DNA of 64,000 bases. It comes from Microbacterium sp. Its GTDB lineage: Bacteria > Actinomycetota > Actinomycetes > Actinomycetales > Microbacteriaceae. Position numbers and translations under genes: made by a program. The notes beneath the pieces were generated by a model. That model was not told the DNA's origin, did no database searches, and worked only from the letters and a program-made list of their open reading frames with translations. Positions 59,089-64,000 of the stretch are shown piece after piece (position 1 is the first letter of the stretch; each line of letters starts with the position of its first letter). The DNA lies in the NCBI GenBank assembly GCA_017306415.1, contig JAFKIL010000002.1:434001-498000 (forward strand), given 5' to 3'.

Positions 59089-60124
59089 GGGCGGGCTCCT
59101 CGGCGGTCGATGTGGCGGGCGCACCCCGGCGGATGTCGCGCGCGCGGCGGTAGGCGGCGGCGTAGCGGGCGGCGGCGTCGGCCCAGCCGCGTGCGGACAG
59201 GTCGGGGCCGCTCCCGGCACCCGGAGTGGCCTCGACTCCGGCGATGAGGTCGTCGGCGGAGAGGTCACCGGCGAACATGCGCACCCATCCCTCGCCCACC
59301 TCCCGCGCGAGGGCGCGGTTCGTCTCGTTGTCGGGAACCAGCACGGGCCGGTCGAGGGAGAGCGCCGCGAGCGCCGCTCCCGAGTTGTGCATCTGCCGAT
59401 AGGGCAGCACGACGAGGGAGCTCTCGGTCACGATCTGCGCGAACTCGGCTTCGTCGACGTACCGGAGCGTCGTCTCGAGCCCCGGGAGCGCGGCTTCCGC
59501 GGCACGGATGTCGGCGGCGATGTCGTCATCGGCGGGGCGTCCTGCGACGCGGAGCGTCAGATCGGGACGGCGCTCCACGGCGGCGGCATACGCGGACATC
59601 AGCGTGTCGAGCCCCTTGTAGGGCTTGATGAGCCCCACATATCCGAGGCGTCCCGGCACGGCGGCACTCCGGGGCATCGGTGCGAACCAGTCGCGATAGT
59701 GGCCGTGCGGGATCAGGACCGAGGGGACTCGAGGGTCCTCGGGGGTGGTGGCGCTGATCCGGATGAGCAGGTCCGCGCGCCGCTCGAGCGCGCGCGAGAG
59801 CCGCCCGTCGAGTCCCGGCTCGGGAGCGCGGCCCAGGTTGTGGACGGTGCGCACCACCGCGATGCGGCCGAGCCGCAGCCGGAGGAGGAGGACGACGAAT
59901 GCCGCGCGCTTGGCCGCACGGCGTGACCGCGAACGACCGGCGAGCAGCGTGTCGGCCCAGTGCACGTGGAAGACGTCGAAAGATCCGGTCAGCGCCGTCC
60001 GCCAGGAGAACGGGAGGTGCTCGACCTCCGGCGACACGACGAGCGCATCGCGCAGCATCACGATGTACGGATTGGTCGTCGGACGCGGCTCCCCGAAGCT
60101 CTGCATGACGCGCAGGATCGACAC
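59081..60124 (-). CDS. GT-B fold glycosyltransferase (family 4/1-like)
   Basis: 347 residues. An N-terminal Rossmann half (FDVFHVHWADTLLAGR, RIAVVRTVHNLGRAPEPG, VPSVLIPHGHYRDWF) is followed by the donor-binding half (RLGYVGLIKPYKGLDTLMSAYA, TLRVAGRPADDD, SSLVVLPYRQMHNSGAALAALSLDRPVLVPDNETNRALARE). This is the E-x7-E-like region with Asn/Ser in place of the first Glu. The pattern resembles GumK/EpsE-like polysaccharide glycosyltransferases. GTG 60124 is preceded by GAAGGGGG. First of a two-gene minus-strand unit with the GT2 gene. Confidence 0.87.
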   Translation of the reverse strand: MSILRVMQSFGEPRPTTNPYIVMLRDALVVSPEVEHLPFSWRTALTGSFDVFHVHWADTLLAGRSRSRRAAKRAAFVVLLLRLRLGRIAVVRTVHNLGRAPEPGLDGRLSRALERRADLLIRISATTPEDPRVPSVLIPHGHYRDWFAPMPRSAAVPGRLGYVGLIKPYKGLDTLMSAYAAAVERRPDLTLRVAGRPADDDIAADIRAAEAALPGLETTLRYVDEAEFAQIVTESSLVVLPYRQMHNSGAALAALSLDRPVLVPDNETNRALAREVGEGWVRMFAGDLSADDLIAGVEATPGAGSGPDLSARGWADAAARYAAAYRRARDIRRGAPATSTAEEPAHG

Positions 60125-60291
60125 GATTTCCCCCTTCGTGCGGATCGCACCGGTGGCCGCGGAAGCGGCACGTCGGCGGCGATGTCGTCCCAGACTACCC
60201 AGCCGGCGGACCGGCGCGTGTCGATGGGCCTCCTCGGTGCACGGCATACTTGCTAGTGCAATCGGTCGCAGGACGCTCGGGGGAGGCGTAC

Positions 60292-61023
60292 ATGGAGACG
60301 ATGGGGGAGACCTTCGCACGCTTGCGAGGGGCGCAGAAGGGCCGCGCCAAGGGTGCGCCCGCATACTCGGTCTACGTCAACCGACCCGTGGGCCGGCTGC
60401 TCGCCGTCGTCGCGTATCGCCTCGGGCTGACGCCGAACCAGGTCAGCCTCGTGAGCGCGCTGTTCACGTTCTCCGGTATCGCCGTCATCGCAGCCGTCCC
60501 GCCGGCACCGTGGTCGGGCGTCCTCGTCTGGCTCCTGCTGGCCCTCGGGTACGCGTGGGACTCCGCGGACGGACAGGTCGCACGACTGAGGGGCGGCGGA
60601 TCGCTCGCCGGCGAATGGCTCGATCACTTCGTCGATGCGCTCAAGATCTCCTCGCTGCACATCGCTGTGTTCGTAGGGCTCACCCACGTCGAGGGGCTCG
60701 CCACCGCCTGGCTGGCCGTTCCCCTGGTCTTCGCGGTCGTGGCCAACACCACCTTCTTCGGGATGATCCTCAACGACCTCCTCAAGGGCAAGCGCGGGGT
60801 CGCGTCGGCGCACAGCGAGGGCGGTGGGGGCAATCTCCGGTCCATCCTGCTGCTGCCGACGGACTTCGGCATCCTGGTCCTCTCCTTCGTGGTGTGGGGG
60901 TGGCCCTCGGTGTTCGTCGTGGTGTACGGACTGCTCCTGGTCGCGTGCGCGGCGTTCCTGCTGCTCGCGGCCGTGAAATGGTTCCGGGACATGAGACGGA
61001 TCGACGCCGGGTCGGCGACGTGA
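60292..61023 (+). CDS. CDP-alcohol phosphatidyltransferase family membrane protein
   Basis: 243 residues, five or six membrane helices. The family motif D-G-x2-A-R-x8-G-x3-D-x3-D is complete: DSADGQVARLRGGGSLAGEWLDHFVDALK (about residues 89-117). Such enzymes transfer a phospho-alcohol from a CDP-linked donor to an alcohol acceptor, as in phosphatidylinositol or teichoic-acid-like chemistry. GGGGGAGG precedes the ATG. The next two genes overlap by GTGA, making a three-gene unit with two glycosyltransferase-like proteins. The acceptor is unknown. Confidence 0.9.
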   Translation: METMGETFARLRGAQKGRAKGAPAYSVYVNRPVGRLLAVVAYRLGLTPNQVSLVSALFTFSGIAVIAAVPPAPWSGVLVWLLLALGYAWDSADGQVARLRGGGSLAGEWLDHFVDALKISSLHIAVFVGLTHVEGLATAWLAVPLVFAVVANTTFFGMILNDLLKGKRGVASAHSEGGGGNLRSILLLPTDFGILVLSFVVWGWPSVFVVVYGLLLVACAAFLLLAAVKWFRDMRRIDAGSAT

Positions 61024-61934
61024 CCGGCGCGGTCGCCGCCGTCCTCGTGGTCAACTACGGCTCGCACGAGCTGGTGGCCGAGAACCTCGCGCGGACCGCG
61101 CTCCCCGACGGCGCCCTCGTGGTCGTCGTGGACAACCTCACGACCTCGGCCGAGCGCGAGGCGATGCGGTCGCTGGCCGCGGATCGTCGCTGGCACCTCG
61201 TGGAGCCGGAGTCGAACCTGGGGTTCGGTGCGGGGATGAACGCGGCCGCCGCCGCGGCGTCGCGCCAGGGGGCCGAGGTGTTCGTCCTGCTCAACCCGGA
61301 CGCGCACGTGGAGGGCGACGGCATCGCGCACCTGGCCGCAGCTGTGGAGGAGGATCACGACCTGATGGTCGCCCCGCTCGTCCTGCGTCCGGACGGCGGG
61401 CACTTCTCCTCCGAGATGGAGCTCGACCTGGACCGCGGGTCCGTCCGCCGGGTGCGGGACGGCGCGCGATACGCGCGGTCGGCCACGTGGCTGAGCGGTG
61501 CGTGCCTGGCCGTCCACTGCAGCCTGTGGGAGCGGGTCGGCGGATTCGACGACGACTACTTCCTCTACTGGGAGGACATCGACCTCTCGGTGCGCGTGGC
61601 CGCCGCGGGCGGGCGGCTCCGGGTCGACCCGGAGGTCGTGGCCGTCCACAGCGCCGGCGGGACGCAGTCGCCGAGCGACGGCGACCGGGCCAAGTCGTCG
61701 GTGTACTACTACTACAACGTCCGCAATCGTCTGGTCTTCGCCGCCCAGCACCTGGACGCGGCGACGCAGCGGCGCTGGCGTCGGCGGAGCCTTCCCGCCG
61801 CGTGGAGCATCCTCCTGCGCGGGGGGCGCCGCCAGTTCCTGCATCCGTCCCGCACGTTCCTGCCCGCCGCCCGCGGCACGCTGTCCGGGCTGGCGTACAT
61901 GCGCGCGGCCCGGCGCGCGAGGAGCCGTCCGTGA
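61020..61934 (+). CDS. Glycosyltransferase family 2 (rhamnosyltransferase-like)
   Basis: 304 residues. Motifs: VAAVLVVNYGSHELVAENL, VVVVDNLTTSAERE, ESNLGFGAGMNAAAAAASRQGAEVFVLLNPDAHVEGDGI (NPD metal site), SATWLSGACLAVHCSLWERVGGFDDDYFLYWEDIDLSVRVAAAGGRLRVDPEVVAVHSAGGTQ. The latter stretch is typical of WbbL/RfbF-like rhamnosyltransferases. GTGA overlaps on both sides. Confidence 0.92.
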   Translation: MTGAVAAVLVVNYGSHELVAENLARTALPDGALVVVVDNLTTSAEREAMRSLAADRRWHLVEPESNLGFGAGMNAAAAAASRQGAEVFVLLNPDAHVEGDGIAHLAAAVEEDHDLMVAPLVLRPDGGHFSSEMELDLDRGSVRRVRDGARYARSATWLSGACLAVHCSLWERVGGFDDDYFLYWEDIDLSVRVAAAGGRLRVDPEVVAVHSAGGTQSPSDGDRAKSSVYYYYNVRNRLVFAAQHLDAATQRRWRRRSLPAAWSILLRGGRRQFLHPSRTFLPAARGTLSGLAYMRAARRARSRP

Positions 61935-62800
61935 TCGCGCGGGGGCGTCAGGTGATCGCGTTCATCGGCGCGTACCACGGGCTGGGCAATCGGCTGCGGG
62001 TGGCACTCGGTTCGCAGTCGCTGGCCGAGTGGGCCGACCGCGGGTTCGCCTACACCTGGCCGACCGGTCGGCGCTTCGGCGCGCGCTTCGACGAGCTGTG
62101 GCAGGTCGGGCAGCCCGCCCTCCCGGTAGCCGTCTCGCGTCTGCTGTCGCTGCGGCATCCCTATCGCTCCGCCGACCTGGACTGGCTCGAGGATGCCGCG
62201 GACGACCGCGTCTGGCAGATCCGCACACCGCACGCACTGCATCTGCCGCCCGACGCCGTGCCGTGGGGGGAGCGCCTGCGCCGTCTCGCCCCGGTCGACG
62301 GCATCGCCGAGCGCATCCTCGCCTTCCACACCCGCCACCTCGCCGGCGAGCCGTACGTGGGTGTGATGGTGCGCGCCCACGCCGTCTCGAACGCCCAGAC
62401 CCTGGAGCATTCGCCGCTCGAGTGGTACATCGAGAGGATGCGGCGCCTGCAGGACGAGCGCCCCGGTGTCCGCTTCTTCGTCTCCGCCGACACCCCCGCG
62501 GCCCAGGCCGCAGTGCTGTCCGCGATCTCGACGGCGGTGGCGCTCGACGACAAGGGTGGATACAACACCGCGGCCGCGCTGCGATCGTCCGTCGTCGACC
62601 TCTACCTGCTCGCATCCGCCGGGCACTTGATCGGGCCCTATTACTCGAGCTTCCCCGAGGTCGCGCAGCAGCTCGCGGGGCCGTGGCTGCGGCTGGAGAC
62701 ATCCGGCTCGTCGCCCGATCAGCTCCTCCGCGAGGGGGATGCGCTGACCGCGCCCACGGACGCGCTGCGCCCGGGCGACCGATCGGCTCCTACCGCCTGA
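61931..62800 (+). CDS. Fucosyltransferase-like (GT11/GT23 NodZ-type) protein, uncertain
   Basis: 289 residues. The opening VIAFIGAYHGLGNRLRVALGSQSLAEW matches the GxGNRL nucleotide-sugar start of NodZ/alpha-1,6-fucosyltransferase-like proteins. The second marker, normally HxRRxD, is modified: EPYVGVMVRAHAVSNAQTLEHSPLEWYIERM, followed by RFFVSADTPAAQAAVLSAI and AALRSSVVDLYLLASAGHLIGPYYSSFPEVAQQLA, which fits the C-terminal GDP-sugar half. It is the third gene of the CDP-alcohol transferase unit. Donor and acceptor are unknown. Confidence 0.65.
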   Translation: MIARGRQVIAFIGAYHGLGNRLRVALGSQSLAEWADRGFAYTWPTGRRFGARFDELWQVGQPALPVAVSRLLSLRHPYRSADLDWLEDAADDRVWQIRTPHALHLPPDAVPWGERLRRLAPVDGIAERILAFHTRHLAGEPYVGVMVRAHAVSNAQTLEHSPLEWYIERMRRLQDERPGVRFFVSADTPAAQAAVLSAISTAVALDDKGGYNTAAALRSSVVDLYLLASAGHLIGPYYSSFPEVAQQLAGPWLRLETSGSSPDQLLREGDALTAPTDALRPGDRSAPTA

Positions 62801-62964
62801 GCCCGTCCTGCGCAAATCCTGAGGGAAGGAATCGCGCACCGGGTGCTACTATCACACAACGGATGTCTCGCGTCCCGCCGTGGGGAGTGGGTCACGAACG
62901 CGTTACATCCATTGGGGATCGTCGCTGCCACGTGCAGTGACGCACATCATCTGGGGAGATGGCC
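62801..62964 (+). promoter_or_regulatory. Intergenic region with a -10-like box
   Basis: 164 bp. TACTAT at 62847-62852 is the only good -10 candidate; no -35 match is seen 17 nt upstream. GGGGAG (62953-62958) lies 6 nt before GTG 62965 and fixes that start. Confidence 0.35.
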
Positions 62965-63561
62965 GTGAGGCAACGCACGGCGGCAATCGGCATTCGGGGC
63001 CGAACCGCGATAACGCTGGCAGGCGGGGTGATCTGTGCCCTCGCGCTCGCGGGGTGCTCGGTCGCGCCCGGTACGCAGAACACCGATCCGCAGCCGGCGA
63101 AGACCGTCGCGGCCCCCGGTGGCGGCACCATCCATGAGACCGTCGCTCCCGTCGATCCGTCGACGGAGCCGACCGTGTCGACCGCGCTGGACAAGACCGC
63201 CAAGCTCAAGGGCGGCGTCGACATCAGCATCGCCAAGGTCTCGACGCTCAACGTGAAGTCGGAGACGCCCGGCGAGATCGCCGGTCCGGCCGTCGCCGTC
63301 ACCCTCGACGTCGCGAACGCGAGCGGCAAGCCGATCGACCTGAGCACCGCCATGGTCACGCTGACCGGCGCGAAGGGCTCGTACGGCCAGCCGACCACGT
63401 CCGACCCGTACAAGCCGTTCGCCGGCTCGATCTCGTCCGGCGCATCCGCGACCGGCACCTTCGTCTTCCGGCTGCCCGCGCAAGAGCGGCAGTCGCTGTC
63501 CATCACCGTCCAGTACGTGGCCGGGGCGCCTGTCGCGCTCTTCGCCGGGAACGTCAAGTAG
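62965..63561 (+). CDS. Putative lipoprotein, DUF4352-like
   Basis: 198 residues. Signal peptide with lipobox LALAGCS (Cys near residue 31), a Thr/Pro-rich linker, then an immunoglobulin-like domain (VDISIAKVSTLNVKSETPGEIAGPAVAVTLDVANASGKPIDLSTAMVTLTG, SATGTFVFRLPAQERQSLSITVQYV) as in DUF4352 proteins, which are often surface antigens. An in-frame ATG 6 nt upstream touches the ribosome-binding site and is less likely. 9 bp before the next gene, so probably in one unit. Confidence 0.78.
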   Translation: MRQRTAAIGIRGRTAITLAGGVICALALAGCSVAPGTQNTDPQPAKTVAAPGGGTIHETVAPVDPSTEPTVSTALDKTAKLKGGVDISIAKVSTLNVKSETPGEIAGPAVAVTLDVANASGKPIDLSTAMVTLTGAKGSYGQPTTSDPYKPFAGSISSGASATGTFVFRLPAQERQSLSITVQYVAGAPVALFAGNVK

Positions 63562-63570
63562 GAGCCCATC

Positions 63571-64000
63571 GTGAACACAGGACCCTTCCGCCGCACAGTC
63601 GCGGCGATCGCCACGGCTGCGGTGTTCGCCGCCGGCCTCGTCGTCGCCGTGGGTGCCGCACCGGCCGCCTCCGCAGCCAGCGGTCCCGCACCGATCGAGC
63701 AGCGCAACGCGCAGACCGTCACGGCCGACCCGCTGCCCACCGTCCAGATCGACTCGGGCATCGTGTGGGCGCAGGTCGTCAACGGCGACACCGTCTACGC
63801 GGGCGGCAGCTTCTCCAACGCGCGCCCCGCCGGTGCCGCCGCGGGCACGAACCTCATGCCGCGCAGCAACATCCTCGCCTACAACATCAACACGGGCGTC
63901 GCCACCTCGTTCGCCCCGGTCATCAACGGCACGGTGAAGGCGCTGGCGGTCTCGCCCGACGGCACCCGGCTGTACGTCGGCGGCTCGTTCAACCAGGTCG
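63571..64000 (+). CDS. Secreted beta-propeller protein, N-terminal part; 3' end outside the window
   Basis: 143 residues are visible. Signal peptide (FRRTVAAIATAAVFAAGLVVAVGAAPAASA), then propeller-like repeats: GIVWAQVVNGDTVYAGGSFSNARPAG, NILAYNINTGVATSFAPVINGTVKALAVSPDGTRLYVGGSFNQV. Such proteins in this bacterial group often continue into PKD or LamG domains. The frame is open to the last base. The GTG start follows GGAG at 63561-63564. Function unknown. Confidence 0.8.
   Translation, partial: MNTGPFRRTVAAIATAAVFAAGLVVAVGAAPAASAASGPAPIEQRNAQTVTADPLPTVQIDSGIVWAQVVNGDTVYAGGSFSNARPAGAAAGTNLMPRSNILAYNINTGVATSFAPVINGTVKALAVSPDGTRLYVGGSFNQV

Overview
The window is very GC-rich (roughly 70% by eye) and has GTG starts, ATGA/GTGA gene overlaps, leaderless promoters of the TANNNT type, an LpqN-like fold protein, WXG100 proteins and frequent GGATGCC/GGCATCC codon pairs. 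Together these point to an actinobacterium, most likely the family Microbacteriaceae (Microbacterium-like). This is inferred from style and gene content; no rRNA or tRNA gene is present to confirm it.

Layout. 1-12.7 kb is mixed housekeeping and accessory content: the 3' part of a secreted subtilase, pirin and a GNAT acetyltransferase, a VapBC-type toxin-antitoxin pair, RecQ, formate-tetrahydrofolate ligase, a glutathione-peroxidase-family enzyme, a GH16-like protein, an acyl-CoA oxidase/dehydrogenase and Tag. 12.8-38.1 kb is the most striking region, a 15-gene locus on one strand. It holds a 2022-residue Ig-like/Fn3 surface protein, MoxR, DUF58, a transglutaminase-fold membrane protein without its catalytic Cys, RDD-FHA, PP2C phosphatase, FHA protein, Ser/Thr kinase, FHA-HTH protein and an EccC/EssC-type ATPase. 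A second block follows with a WXG100 protein, two WXG100-headed putative effectors, an LpqN/DUF1795-like protein and a lipoprotein. The nine genes from moxR to the ATPase overlap by 1-4 nt. I read this as a type VII-like secretion system gated by phospho-signalling, with no EccB, EccD, EccE or mycosin in view.

38-52 kb carries a degenerate resolvase-like protein, a CPA1 Na+/H+ antiporter coupled to malate dehydrogenase, a YpfJ-type metallopeptidase coupled to proline iminopeptidase, a repeat-filled gap, a GMC oxidoreductase/aldehyde dehydrogenase pair, and a tryptophan-to-anthranilate operon (kynA, amidohydrolase, kynU, MFS) in which the amidohydrolase is a candidate for the missing formylkynurenine hydrolase. 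52-64 kb is an envelope-glycan region: UDP-glucose dehydrogenase, several glycosyltransferases, a hexapeptide acetyltransferase, a TagD-like nucleotidyltransferase, a CDP-alcohol phosphatidyltransferase, a fucosyltransferase-like protein, a secreted beta-helix protein on a Pro/Thr stalk, a lipoprotein, and the start of a secreted propeller protein cut by the window edge.

Non-coding structure. At least five long inverted repeats (13-22 bp arms, 38-68 nt spacers) recur through the window, one of them inside a coding linker and two bracketed by 21-22 bp direct repeats; they look like a dispersed palindromic element family. The two blocks of the secretion locus share an upstream element, a TCCCCAT box exactly 28 nt upstream of a TAGNGT -10-like box. 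All functions are assigned by reading motifs; no database search was run.
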